Shown here: positions 1 to 8,392 of the stretch, piece by piece | Position numbering within the stretch: the first letter of the stretch is position 1 | Layout of the letters: each line of letters starts with the position of its first letter | Assembly (NCBI RefSeq): GCF_000238055.2 | Contig: NZ_KE148312.1 | Location: 689,201-753,200, forward strand | Origin: Oribacterium parvum ACB1 | GTDB taxonomy: Bacteria; Bacillota; Clostridia; Lachnospirales; Lachnospiraceae | Length of the DNA: 64,000 nucleotides | Reading direction: 5' to 3' | Translations under genes and position numbers: made by a program | Notes under the pieces: model-generated | The model's database searches: none | What the model was told of the DNA's origin: nothing | The model's input: only the letters and a program-made list of their open reading frames with translations

Positions 1-903
1 GAAGCAGGAACCTTAAGTCTCTGCTTTACCGGGGCAAGTGAAGAAGATGTACAAAAGATGGGAGATGCCGCAGCAGAATATTGGTTAAATGCAGAAAATG
101 GCATGCAGGAAAATGTAGCAATGCATGATCTTCATCTGGTAAATGATAAAACCACTTTAGGAATGACCACACATTCTGTAAACCGTAATGCACTTATAAA
201 GGAAGATGCATTAACAGGCTCTATGGAAAGCAGTATCCTTCTCCGACAGAATGAAAAAAAAGACAGTATCAATACTCGTATAAGAATCATTTCAGATTTG
301 GAGAAGGCGAAGAAGGAACTTCCGAAGGCAGTGAACAATGCCACACAATCCTCCAAAAAAAGAATTCTGAAGCAGGCTGTCCTCGGTCTCTTCCTTGGCG
401 GATTTCTCTCCGTTTTCCTATTCACACTACAGTACTTACTGGAAGCAAAGCTTCCAAAAGAAGAAGATCTGGAAAGCCTTTACGGCTTTACCGTCCTCGG
501 AAGCAAAAAGCGCTATGGCAGAAAAGGCATTCTTCCTTCTCTTTCCGAAAAGCTCTCCGGAGACAAGGAGCGTGAAAAGGATGACGAGAACCTCCTTTCC
601 CTGGCTAAAACCAATCTCTCCCTTCTTTTAAGAGAGAAGCAGACAGGAACAGATATCCTTTTTGTCGGGGAGGACAAGCAGCTCTGTGAAAAAACGGAGG
701 ACTTCATGGCATGTGATCATTCTCAATTTAATTGCAGTTATGCCTATAACATTTTCAAAAATGAAGAGAGTATAGAAAGACTCGGTGCCGCGCAAAATAT
801 TGTCTTTGTGGCAAAAGGAAAAAGTGAACTTCGTGCCATCCTAAACATGAAGAGACGATGTGAAAAGCTGGGCAAGAGCATCGCAGGATTGATTTTGTAT
901 TAA
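1..903 (+). CDS. Polysaccharide chain-length determinant (Wzz/CapA-like), 3' part
   Basis: The frame is open from base 1, so the gene begins before the window and only about 300 C-terminal residues are present. A hydrophobic segment (encoded near 361-450) follows a coiled, Lys/Glu-rich stretch, and just after it comes an LYGFTVLG motif. This matches the second transmembrane helix and cytoplasmic start of Wzz-type polysaccharide co-polymerases, which set chain length of exported capsule or exopolysaccharide. The cytoplasmic tail of about 140 residues has no visible Walker A motif, so any tyrosine-kinase-like domain is degenerate or its kinase is a separate protein. It is followed by a bidirectional terminator. 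Family assignment is good; the polymer is unknown. Confidence 0.75.
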   Translation, partial: EAGTLSLCFTGASEEDVQKMGDAAAEYWLNAENGMQENVAMHDLHLVNDKTTLGMTTHSVNRNALIKEDALTGSMESSILLRQNEKKDSINTRIRIISDLEKAKKELPKAVNNATQSSKKRILKQAVLGLFLGGFLSVFLFTLQYLLEAKLPKEEDLESLYGFTVLGSKKRYGRKGILPSLSEKLSGDKEREKDDENLLSLAKTNLSLLLREKQTGTDILFVGEDKQLCEKTEDFMACDHSQFNCSYAYNIFKNEESIERLGAAQNIVFVAKGKSELRAILNMKRRCEKLGKSIAGLILY

Positions 904-950
904 AGCGGTTTGTAAAAGGTTTTCCACTTCACTTATAGTTGTAGGGTAAA

Positions 951-992
951 AACAACTTATGCACCTGTCCTAAGACAAGTGCATAAGTTGTT
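951..992. terminator. Bidirectional terminator between convergent genes
   Basis: A perfect 14-bp stem (AACAACTTATGCAC with its complement) encloses a 14-nt loop. The stop codon of the minus-strand MocA-like gene (970-972) lies in the loop, so the terminator overlaps the end of that gene and also closes the Wzz-like gene. Confidence 0.8.
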
Positions 993-1671
993 CTACTTTT
1001 GCTAAAGATTCTTCACTATCCACATCCCATAATTCAAATTCTCTCTCTGCGGGAAGCTTGATAATTTCCGGCAAAGGTACTACACCATTCTTAAGAAGGA
1101 AACCTCCTCCATGGTCCCCCGTCAGATTCTTCAAAGCATCAAAATACTTTCTGGGGAAAATGACAGGATTCCCCCCCTCTTCCTGATAACTTAAGCGAAT
1201 GACATTGTCCGGATGATTCGCAAATTCTTTAACCATTCGACAAAGGCTTTCCTTAGAAAGCAGAGGCTGATCTCCCGTCAAAAACATACAGCCCTGCCAG
1301 TTTTTTGCCTCCGGTGCCGATAAAGCAATCCGCACAGTATCACTTTGCTCCTCTTCGTTATGCATGATGCTCTGAAACTGATAGCTTATTGTCAACTCCT
1401 GTATCTTGGGATAACGAGTTACAACTAAGGGCTGTGCCAAAGTCAGGCTCAGTTTCTTTTCCTTATTTCCGCTTTCTTGAATGGTTTCTGAAAGGGAACC
1501 GACAGCACTCATTTCATAGAGAAGCTCGGAAAGATTTCGAAAACAGTAAGTAATCATTGCTTTTCCTGCAATCGGTTCAAGAAGTTTATTTCTCCCAAAG
1601 CGTCGACTATAGCCGGATGCCATAACCACAAAGCCCAAAGTCATCCTCTTCTTTCTTCTCTTCTCTTCCAT
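970..1671 (-). CDS. MocA/MobA-like nucleotidyltransferase
   Basis: A 233-residue protein of the MobA-like NTP-transferase fold. Visible motifs are the N-terminal nucleotide loop ASGYSRRFGRNKLL (about residues 18-31), the metal-binding LTGDQPLL motif, and a GNPVIFPRKYF / GDHGGGFLL segment typical of molybdopterin cytidylyltransferases (MocA, E. coli YgfJ). These enzymes form the MCD cofactor used by xanthine-dehydrogenase-family molybdenum hydroxylases. It lies downstream of guanine deaminase on the same strand, in an island of purine and selenium-type genes, which fits service to a purine hydroxylase encoded elsewhere. The ATG at 1671 is preceded by an AGGGAT site. The exact nucleotide (CTP or GTP) cannot be read from sequence. 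Confidence 0.8.
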   Translation of the reverse strand: MEEKRRKKRMTLGFVVMASGYSRRFGRNKLLEPIAGKAMITYCFRNLSELLYEMSAVGSLSETIQESGNKEKKLSLTLAQPLVVTRYPKIQELTISYQFQSIMHNEEEQSDTVRIALSAPEAKNWQGCMFLTGDQPLLSKESLCRMVKEFANHPDNVIRLSYQEEGGNPVIFPRKYFDALKNLTGDHGGGFLLKNGVVPLPEIIKLPAEREFELWDVDSEESLAKVEQLMHLS

Positions 1672-1780
1672 TTTTTATCCCTCTATCTTCTACTCTTTTA
1701 TCCGGATTTTCATTCGCTATAGTTCATTTATACGCTTTCCAAAGCATATCCGTAAATATCCGCTTTGTGCATTAGATGTG

Positions 1781-3040
1781 CTATAAAATCCGTCTCCCCT
1801 GAACAAACTTGGCCTTTAAGTCAAACAGCTCTTTTTCCGTATAAAGGAGCATCTCCAAACGTTCCAGGAGCGTTTCCTTTCTCACGCCCTTTCTTTTTCG
1901 TTCAAATACAAGAATATCCGCATCATACCCCGGAAGGAAAGAGCCTACTTTCCCGAAAAACTGTCCGCCGGAGAGGGTAGCCATATAAAAGGCTTCTTCC
2001 ATGTTTAAAGCGGAATCCTTTTCTTCCAGAAGACAGTTTCTCAGCTTGGAAGCCTGTATCGCATCGGTCATTGCACGGAACATGGATAGGTTTGCACCGC
2101 CTGCCACATCCGTTCCGAGGCCAAGCTTTGCACCTCTCTTTAAAAAATGTTTTACCGGAGAAACGCCGGATTGCAGATTGGTGTTGGACTGCGGACAATG
2201 ACAGATAAAGGTACCCCTCTGCATTAAAAGTTCCAATTCCTCTTCCTCTGTATGAACGCAATGCGCCATAACGGTACGATTCAAAAGACCATAGCGATCA
2301 TAACTGTCTCCATAGTTTTTCGCATCAGGGCACAGTTCCTTTACCCATTCGATTTCCGCTTTATTTTCAGAAAGGTGGGACTGTAAAGGCAGATTCCTCT
2401 CTCTCATCAGTTTTCCCAGACCTTCCATGAGAGCATCCGAGCAGGTTGGCGTAAAACGCGGAGTAAGAATGGGATGACAGTGTTGGTAATCCTGTGGAAT
2501 CTCCTCTAACCAGTTTACGGTGTTCTTTAAGGATTCTTCCGCACTATGCTCCGTCAGATAATCCGGAGAATTCCGGTCCATATTGACCTTTCCCACCATG
2601 GTATTAAGCCCCGTCTTCTCCAGTAAGTCCATAAGACAAAGTGTGGCATCTTTATGCAGAGTCGCAAAGATTACAGCTCTTGTAGTGGGGCTTTCCTTTA
2701 AGTCCTCCACAAAGTTCTCATAAGCCGCCTTAGCATAGTCTACATTCTCGTATTTTGCTTCCTCGGGGAAAGTGTTGATGTTTAACCAGTCTAAAAGCGG
2801 TAAATCCATCTTTGTTCCTCGATAGGCATACTGCGGAGCATGAAGATGTAAGTCCACCATGCCCGGAAGAATCAGATTTCCTCTGTAATCTTTTATTTCC
2901 AAAGAAGAAAGCTCTGCAGAAACATTCTCATAAGTAGCAATACATTTCCCGTCCTTTACATGAAGGTATGCATCTTCTTTGGTCTCAATATGTGCTGCAT
3001 CAATACTGAAGCAGAGGTCTCCACGAACTAAATATTCCAT
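1781..3040 (-). CDS. guaD: Guanine deaminase
   Basis: A 419-residue amidohydrolase that hydrolyses guanine to xanthine and ammonia in the cytoplasm. The metal-binding HLH motif sits at residues 65-67 after LPGMVDLH. Further signatures are the GKVNMDRNSPDY segment, SHLSE with later MAHCVHTEEE metal ligands, and GLGTDVAGG near the catalytic Asp. Length is normal for the family. The ATG at 3040 has a GGAGGG site three bases upstream. A strong hairpin lies directly before this ribosome site, so the mRNA leader may be attenuated. Neighbouring purine permease, adenine deaminase and MocA-like genes place it in purine catabolism. Confidence 0.93.
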   Translation of the reverse strand: MEYLVRGDLCFSIDAAHIETKEDAYLHVKDGKCIATYENVSAELSSLEIKDYRGNLILPGMVDLHLHAPQYAYRGTKMDLPLLDWLNINTFPEEAKYENVDYAKAAYENFVEDLKESPTTRAVIFATLHKDATLCLMDLLEKTGLNTMVGKVNMDRNSPDYLTEHSAEESLKNTVNWLEEIPQDYQHCHPILTPRFTPTCSDALMEGLGKLMRERNLPLQSHLSENKAEIEWVKELCPDAKNYGDSYDRYGLLNRTVMAHCVHTEEEELELLMQRGTFICHCPQSNTNLQSGVSPVKHFLKRGAKLGLGTDVAGGANLSMFRAMTDAIQASKLRNCLLEEKDSALNMEEAFYMATLSGGQFFGKVGSFLPGYDADILVFERKRKGVRKETLLERLEMLLYTEKELFDLKAKFVQGRRIL

Positions 3041-3055
3041 TTTCCCTCCTATAGA

Positions 3056-3088
3056 AGAAATGTCGCAGGTTTCTCCTGCGACATTTCT
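3056..3088 (-). terminator. Strong hairpin between the purine permease and guaD
   Basis: A perfect 14-bp stem (AGAAATGTCGCAGG and complement) with a 5-nt loop, followed on the minus strand by TTTCTTCTAT. It can terminate transcription coming from the permease. It ends only about 15 bases before the guaD start codon and lies downstream of the candidate guaD promoter, so it may act as a leader attenuator. Confidence 0.7.
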
Positions 3089-3140
3089 TTAAAACTAAGA
3101 CATTACCGCAGCATCGAAAATCCATCCGAAACCTAAGTAT

Positions 3141-3170
3141 ATTTTAGTCTATTTTTATTCCGTAGTGCAA
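3141..3170 (-). promoter_or_regulatory. Candidate sigma-A promoter of guaD
   Basis: On the minus strand, TTGCAC (3170-3165) and TAAAAT (3146-3141) are separated by 18 bases. The predicted start gives a leader of about 90 nt that contains the hairpin at 3056-3088. Confidence 0.5.
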
Positions 3171-3225
3171 AGTTTTTTCCCCTGAAACCTATCGTTACGA
3201 CCGTCTCTAATATCCAAATAAAAGT

Positions 3226-4584
3226 TTAAATCAGGATATACTTTAAAATAAATACTATAGTCAGAACATACATAAGAGCACTGACCTTCTTACCGTTTCC
3301 GGTAGCCAGATGGATAATGCTGTGGCTCATGATACCGAAAGAAATCCCTTCAGAAATGGAATAGGTAAATGCCATGGCAATGATACAGATAAATGCCGGA
3401 ATTGCAGTAAGCATATCATTCCAATCCAGCTTTGCCACCTGCTGCATCATGAAGAAGCCTACAACAATGAGTGCCGGTGCAGTTGCAAAGGATGGAATTG
3501 CAAGAAATAACGGAGAGAAGAAAAGTGCAAGAAGGAAAAATCCTGCCACAACAATGGAGGTAAGACCTGTTTTTCCTCCTTCCGCAATACCGGATGCAGA
3601 CTCTCCGAAAGTCGTAATCGTGGAGGTTCCAAGAATGGCGCCCACAGTTGTTCCGATAGCATCCGCAAGCAGTGCCCCCTTAATCCCGGGAAGCTTTCCT
3701 TCTTCATCCAGCATATCCGCCTTGGAAGCACAACCGATTAAAGTTCCCAAGGTATCAAATACGTCCACGAAAAGGAAGGCAAAAACAACAACCAAAAACT
3801 CCAGGCTCGCAACTTTCGAAAGATCCAGATGCATAAAGGTCGGCGCAACGGATGCAGGCATAGCAATGATGCCGCTTGGAATCAGGCTGTAAAATCCCGC
3901 CTCGGGATTAGGCTGATAGAGACCGACAAGCTGACAGAGAATACCGAGTAACCAGGTAATCACGATACCGAAGAGAATATTTCCTTTTACATTTTTTATA
4001 ACCAAAACGGCTGTAATTAAAACACCGAGAATTGCCAAAACTACAGTAATCCCTTCCGAATTGAAGGTTCCGTTTACCAAAGAACTCTTGAAGGAGAATA
4101 AGGTTACAAGCGTTGCACCATCTACTACAACGTGCGCATTTTGTAAGCCTATAAAGGTTATGAACAGACCGAATCCCACGGAAACACCCAACTTCAAAGT
4201 AGGCGGGATGGCATTAAAGATTGCCTCACGAACATTCGTGAGAGATAAAATGATAAAGATAACGCCTTCTACAAAAACAGCAGCCAAAGCCATCTGCCAG
4301 CTATAGCCCATATTCAGGACCACCGTGTAAGCAAAGTAAGCGTTTAGGCCCATTCCTGCAGAAAGAACGAAGGGTAGATTTGCCAGAAGCGCCATCATGA
4401 TACTGGCAATAGCTGAAGCTATGGCTGTTGCAGTGAATACAGCTCCTGCATCCATTCCGGCTGCAGAAAGAATTCTGGGATTCACTGCGAGAATGTAGGC
4501 CATCGTCATAAAGCTGGTAATGCCCGCTATGAACTCGGTCTTTGCATCAGTATGATGTTCCTTGAGTTTGAAAAATTTTTCCAT
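3226..4584 (-). CDS. AzgA-type guanine/hypoxanthine permease (NCS2)
   Basis: A polytopic membrane protein of about 452 residues that imports purine bases by proton symport. It starts MEKFFKLKEHHTDAKTE and continues with FIAGITSFMTMAYILAVNP, the signature of PbuG/PbuO/AzgA permeases. Later motifs are GMGLNAYFAYTVV and VDVFDTLGTLIG, which line the substrate site in this family. The frame is open further upstream to 4722, but the ATG at 4584 has a GGGGGA ribosome site and matches the family N terminus. It is transcribed away from adenine deaminase and toward guaD. Guanine, hypoxanthine or adenine specificity cannot be separated by eye. Confidence 0.88.
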   Translation of the reverse strand: MEKFFKLKEHHTDAKTEFIAGITSFMTMAYILAVNPRILSAAGMDAGAVFTATAIASAIASIMMALLANLPFVLSAGMGLNAYFAYTVVLNMGYSWQMALAAVFVEGVIFIILSLTNVREAIFNAIPPTLKLGVSVGFGLFITFIGLQNAHVVVDGATLVTLFSFKSSLVNGTFNSEGITVVLAILGVLITAVLVIKNVKGNILFGIVITWLLGILCQLVGLYQPNPEAGFYSLIPSGIIAMPASVAPTFMHLDLSKVASLEFLVVVFAFLFVDVFDTLGTLIGCASKADMLDEEGKLPGIKGALLADAIGTTVGAILGTSTITTFGESASGIAEGGKTGLTSIVVAGFFLLALFFSPLFLAIPSFATAPALIVVGFFMMQQVAKLDWNDMLTAIPAFICIIAMAFTYSISEGISFGIMSHSIIHLATGNGKKVSALMYVLTIVFILKYILI

Positions 4585-4991
4585 TTGTCGTCCCCCTAAA
4601 AAAGTAAATAGACAGTATATGAAAACCGACATAGACTTCACGACTTGTTCCTGTCGGGATTCAATGAGATTAAATAAAGTTCCTACATTATCCCCTGCTG
4701 CTCTCAAACTGAATTTTACCATATTCGTATAGAACGAATAACATGGCTATTTTACATCAAACAGAAAAAAAGGCTATGGTTTTTTCACATCCATTTCATT
4801 TTTATATTAACACTTGCTATAATTCTATTTTTTGAAATTTAACTTTTTCTCTAAAATTCTATTTTCTTTTCAATTATACATTATATATATTTAAGTATGG
4901 ATTGCTGGATAAAAGGAGTCTTTTGTGTAATAATATATGGTAATTTATCAGACAGTCAACATTTTTGTGAAATATTGTGAGGTAGAATACC
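4585..4991. promoter_or_regulatory. Divergent purine-permease/adenine-deaminase control region
   Basis: An AT-rich gap of 407 bases between divergent genes. On the minus strand TTATTC (4741-4736) and TAAAAT (4718-4713), 17 bases apart, form a candidate permease promoter whose spacer contains the palindrome ATTCGT-N5-ACGAAT (4723-4739), a possible operator. The resulting leader of about 120 nt contains a hairpin with CCGACA/TGTCGG arms (4626-4657). I could not match the conserved core of a purine riboswitch on either strand. On the plus strand TATAAT occurs in TTGCTATAATTC upstream of adenine deaminase, with a weak -35. Confidence 0.4.
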
Positions 4992-6707
4992 ATGAACAGG
5001 AATCTCTACAGCAAGTTGTCTAAAGTTTGTTTAAAAGAAAGCTCCGCAGATCTTATTTTTAAGGATGCAAATATATTCGATGTTTACACAGGCAGCTTTT
5101 ACAGAGGAGATGTCGCTGTCAAACAAGGCTATATCGTCGGAATCGGACAAGGCTTCCGCGGAAACGAAATCGTGGATTGTAAAGGGAAATATCTTTTCCC
5201 GGGATTCATTGATGCACACCTGCACTTAGAATCCACTATGGTCTCCCCGAATGAACTCATCAGCACTGCCGCACTTTGCGGCACAACAAGTTTTATCGTG
5301 GATCCGCACGAAGCCTGCAACGTCGCAGGAGCCGCCGGCATTGACTATATTTTACAGCAAAGTGAAAAGAGCCCCGCAAATGTCTATGTGATGCTCCCAT
5401 CCTGTGTTCCATCCACAAATATAGATGATAACGGAGCAACTTTTCTCGCGAAAGACATGCATCCTTACTTGGAAAGCCCCCGGATTTTAGGCTTAGGGGA
5501 AGTCATGGATGCACAGAGTGTTCTCCGCATAAATCCCGAAATGTGGAATAAGCTGGAGAGCATGGACGGAAAAACCCTTGACGGTCATGCCCCATTTTTG
5601 GAAAAAGAGGCACTGCAGGCCTATGCACTCTCCGGAATTCGAACAGACCACGAAGCGGTTGATTTTCCCTATGCTTTAGAACAAGTACGATGCGGTATGC
5701 ATGTGCACGTGCGGGAAGGCTCTGCAGCCAGAAATCTAGAAGCGATTATAAAGGGGATACTCAGAGAACATATTGATACACGCAGTTTTTCCTTCTGCAC
5801 GGATGATAAGCATATTGAAGATATACTGGAAGAAGGACATATAAGCCACTCCATCAGAAAGGCCATTGCTCTGGGGCTTCCCGTAAAAGATGCCTATCAA
5901 ATGGCTAGCATCAATACCGCGAACTGCTATCATTTAGAGCATCTGGGTGCTATCAGCCCGGGAAAACAGGCGGATCTTGTTCTCCTTTCCGACCCAAAGA
6001 AGGTAGACATCCTTTCCGTTTATCACAAGGGAAAGCGCATAGAAAAAGAAGAGAAAATATTTATTCCACGCTGTCCGAAGGACTTGAAAAAAACCGTTCA
6101 TTGCAGTCCTTTGAAGGCAGAGGATTTTCATCTTCCGGTGCTCCGAAGAATCAGCAATGTCATCGGAATCATGGAAGGACAGATTACAACCGAGCGTTTA
6201 CAGGTTTCCTTCCGTCGCACTTCCAATTTTGACCCTACGGAATATCCGGAATACCAAAAAATTGCGGCAATCGAACGGCATCTTGGCAGTGGAAAGATGG
6301 CTGTGGCAATCTGTCATGGCTACAATATCCACCAAGGTGCAGTGGCCAGCTCCGTTTCCCACGATTCTCATAACATCATTGTGATAGGAGATTCCGACCT
6401 CAATATGAGTATTGCGGTAAATGAACTGATTCGCTCTCAGGGCGGATACACCGTAGTTTCTCATGGCAAGGTCTTTGAAACTCTTCCTCTTCCCATTATG
6501 GGACTGATGACCGATTGCGGATATGAAGAAGTGGGAAGAAGCCTTCGGAAGATGAAGAAAAAACTACACGAAATGGGCGTTCCTATTGGCATCGACCCCT
6601 TTATCACTCTTTCCTTTATGGCTCTGCCTGTGATCCCGGAAATTCGAATCACGCCAAGAGGAATCTGTCTTATAAAGGAAACTAAACCAAGATTAATCAA
6701 AAGCTGA
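4992..6707 (+). CDS. ade: Adenine deaminase
   Basis: A 571-residue amidohydrolase converting adenine to hypoxanthine and ammonia. The metal-binding HLH is at residues 76-78 in FPGFIDAHLHLEST, followed by VDPHEACNVAG, HAPFLEKEAL, IRTDHEAV and CTDDKHIEDI, all characteristic of bacterial AdeC. The C-terminal domain contains ATGY-like HGYNIHQGAVASSVSHDSHN in family position and GLMTDCGYEEV. Length is standard for the family. The ATG at 4992 has a GAGGTAG site. It is divergent from the purine permease and ends in a strong terminator. With guaD it feeds hypoxanthine and xanthine into a common pool. Confidence 0.95.
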   Translation: MNRNLYSKLSKVCLKESSADLIFKDANIFDVYTGSFYRGDVAVKQGYIVGIGQGFRGNEIVDCKGKYLFPGFIDAHLHLESTMVSPNELISTAALCGTTSFIVDPHEACNVAGAAGIDYILQQSEKSPANVYVMLPSCVPSTNIDDNGATFLAKDMHPYLESPRILGLGEVMDAQSVLRINPEMWNKLESMDGKTLDGHAPFLEKEALQAYALSGIRTDHEAVDFPYALEQVRCGMHVHVREGSAARNLEAIIKGILREHIDTRSFSFCTDDKHIEDILEEGHISHSIRKAIALGLPVKDAYQMASINTANCYHLEHLGAISPGKQADLVLLSDPKKVDILSVYHKGKRIEKEEKIFIPRCPKDLKKTVHCSPLKAEDFHLPVLRRISNVIGIMEGQITTERLQVSFRRTSNFDPTEYPEYQKIAAIERHLGSGKMAVAICHGYNIHQGAVASSVSHDSHNIIVIGDSDLNMSIAVNELIRSQGGYTVVSHGKVFETLPLPIMGLMTDCGYEEVGRSLRKMKKKLHEMGVPIGIDPFITLSFMALPVIPEIRITPRGICLIKETKPRLIKS

Positions 6708-6710
6708 GAT

Positions 6711-6752
6711 AAGGAGATGTTACAGAAGCAATCTGCAACATCTCCTTTTTTT
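6711..6752 (+). terminator. Rho-independent terminator of adenine deaminase
   Basis: AAGGAGATGTT pairs with AACATCTCCTT with one inner mismatch and an extra CAG/CTG step, followed by a run of T residues. It starts four bases after the stop codon. Confidence 0.85.
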
Positions 6753-6876
6753 GATCGTGTTAAACAGATATATATCTTTTATCTATTCACTTATATTTTT
6801 TCACTTTTATTTATTCACTTTTCTCTATAAGTCTTTCCTTTATTCTGATTTTACAATAATTATGCACAAATTTACG

Positions 6877-6885
6877 TGCTATAAT
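6877..6885 (+). promoter_or_regulatory. Extended -10 promoter before yedE
   Basis: TGCTATAAT is a perfect extended -10 element (TG at 6877, TATAAT at 6880-6885). No good -35 was found at the usual distance. It lies 60 bases before the yedE start and follows a T-rich, repetitive stretch. Confidence 0.5.
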
Positions 6886-6944
6886 ATCGGAAGATTTAAG
6901 AATAATATAATCATTGTGAAGATATGGAAGAAGGAGGAGGAAGT

Positions 6945-7666
6945 ATGAATTTTAAAGCGGAGCGTATCAACATCGCCCTCGCCGGAGGAATCATCGGAAT
7001 TATTTCCGTAGCACTCGTGCTTATGGGTAATCCCGCTAACATGGGGTTCTGTCTGGCTTGTTTTATCCGATGGCACTGATAGCACTTCTTATTCTCGTTG
7101 TTGCCGCTCCGGCCTTTATCTTCTTTACCACGGAAGGTCCGGGAGCAAAGCACGCCGCCATCATCATTTCTCTTGCAGGCGGACTCATCGTAGGTGCTTT
7201 GGCACAGTACACAAGACTTTGCATGGTCGGCGGATTCCGCGACATGATTCTATTCCGTGAGCCAAAGCTCTTAATCGGTTTTTGCATGATTTTTGTTACC
7301 GCTCTTATTGGGAACCTTGCATTAGGAAAGTTCAATCTAGGCTTTGTAGAGCAGCCTGTTGCTCATAATGACGCTTTATGGAACTTCCTCGGCATGCTTC
7401 TTGCAGGCTTCGGTTGTTGTCTCCTCGGGGGCTGCCCTCTTCGACAGATGGTTATGGCAGGAGAAGGAAATACGGATTCTGCCGTTACCTATCTCGGCCT
7501 CTTGGTCGGCGCAGCATTTTGCCATAACTTTGGCCTTGCCGCATCCGGAAAAGGTCCGACTCCGAACGGCAAAGTTGCGGTAATCATCGGTCTTATTGTT
7601 TTATTCATCATCGCTGCAGTAAATACATTTTCCAAAAAAGAGTCCGCAGGGACAGAGAGGAGCTAA
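6945..7666 (+). pseudogene. yedE: YedE-family membrane transporter, broken by an internal deletion and frame change
   Basis: An intact ribosome site (GGAGGAGG) and ATG at 6945 start a 44-residue reading frame with GNPANMGFCLACFIR, the conserved N terminus of selenium-associated YedE/YeeE-type transporters, which then stops at 7077. The C-terminal part continues in another frame from about 7058 (first ATG 7070) with LFYPMALIALLILVVAAPAFIFF and ends AVIIGLIVLFIIAAV. It retains TRLCMVGGFRDMILFR and GCCLLGGCPLRQMVMAGEGNTDS. From memory of the family, roughly 110-120 residues between these parts are missing. The two frames share the sequence TGTTTTATCCG at the junction, suggesting deletion between short direct repeats, or an assembly collapse. 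The C-terminal piece could still be translated from an internal start. Confidence 0.75.
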
Positions 7667-7668
7667 AG

Positions 7669-7878
7669 ATGATTGATGCAAGAGGGCTTTCTTGCCCACA
7701 GCCGGTTATTCTCATCAAAAACGCGGTAGATAAGAGCCACGAAGCAGAGTATACTCTTTTAACCGACAATATGGCCTGTGTGGAAAATGTTTCCCGCTAT
7801 GCAAAGTCTGCAGGCTATTCGACAACATTCAAAAAGGAAAATGACGAAGAGTTTTTAGTAACTCTGAAAAAGGATTAA
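7669..7878 (+). CDS. TusA-like sulfur/selenium carrier protein
   Basis: A 69-residue TusA-family protein. It begins MIDARGLSCPQPVI with the conserved Cys-Pro motif; the Cys is the persulfide (or selenide) carrying residue. The rest, with YTLLTDN and a C-terminal beta strand, fits the two-layer TusA fold. It starts two bases after the yedE stop and ends two bases before the DUF3343 gene, so the three form one operon. In selenium-using bacteria the same domain forms the N-terminal half of YedF, but here no DsrE-like second half is present. A role in handling reduced sulfur or selenium is inferred from family and neighbours. Confidence 0.8.
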   Translation: MIDARGLSCPQPVILIKNAVDKSHEAEYTLLTDNMACVENVSRYAKSAGYSTTFKKENDEEFLVTLKKD

Positions 7879-7879
7879 A

Positions 7880-8143
7880 ATGATAAGAGAATATATTGCC
7901 ACTTTTCACAGCCATTTCGGGGCTATGCGTTTTCAGAAAGCAAAATTAAAGGAAGGGAACAATGCACAATTACAGCCGGTTCCCAGAGACTTAAGCTCTT
8001 CCTGCGGAACAGCAGTGCATTTCTTCCAGGACGATAAGGGAAGTTCCAATTCCTTCCATATTACAAATCCCGACGGGGAAATCGAACAGGTTGTGGAGAT
8101 TGTCGGAAAAGGCTATAAAATCTGCTATTCCGAACTGGATTAG
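7880..8143 (+). CDS. DUF3343 protein, putative Se/S carrier
   Basis: An 87-residue protein with the DUF3343 pattern: an N-terminal FHSHFGAMRFQKA strand-helix, then VPRDLSSSCGTAVHF with the family's conserved Cys. Such proteins are small, predicted to carry sulfur or selenium, and occur near YedE/YedF genes in Clostridia. It directly follows the TusA-like gene. The last third (NPDGEIEQVVEIVGKGYKIC) adds a second Cys. Function is inferred; no enzyme activity is visible. Confidence 0.75.
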   Translation: MIREYIATFHSHFGAMRFQKAKLKEGNNAQLQPVPRDLSSSCGTAVHFFQDDKGSSNSFHITNPDGEIEQVVEIVGKGYKICYSELD

Positions 8144-8200
8144 TATATCTGACATCGATATTTGACTATTATTTGATATAAATACCTATCTTTAAAAAAC

Positions 8201-8247
8201 ACAAGAAGAGCCATCGACGGATAAAACCGCCTGATGGCTCTTCTTGT
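8201..8247 (-). terminator. Terminator after araD (possibly bidirectional)
   Basis: A 15-bp perfect stem (ACAAGAAGAGCCATC and complement) with an inner CGG/CCG step. On the minus strand it is followed by GTTTTTTAAAG, so it chiefly ends araD; it also lies after the DUF3343 gene. The remaining bases of this 250-base gap show no gene. Confidence 0.75.
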
Positions 8248-8392
8248 TCAGAGGTAAAAATGACTATATATGAAAAAACAACTCAAAGATGAGTTATTCC
8301 CACCATGGTTTTTATCATGTTTTTCATCATGCTCCCTCGATACTTCCAGCTATTTATTCTTTCGACAAGGAAGAGAGGATATATAAGTCATT

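Noticed and set aside
4585-4722. N-terminal extension of the purine permease
   Set aside because: The extra residues are not like the family and the region contains the candidate promoter and hairpin; ATG 4584 has a good ribosome site.
4585-4991. Purine riboswitch before the permease or adenine deaminase
   Set aside because: Neither strand shows the conserved TATGG..TCTACC core with a closing stem.
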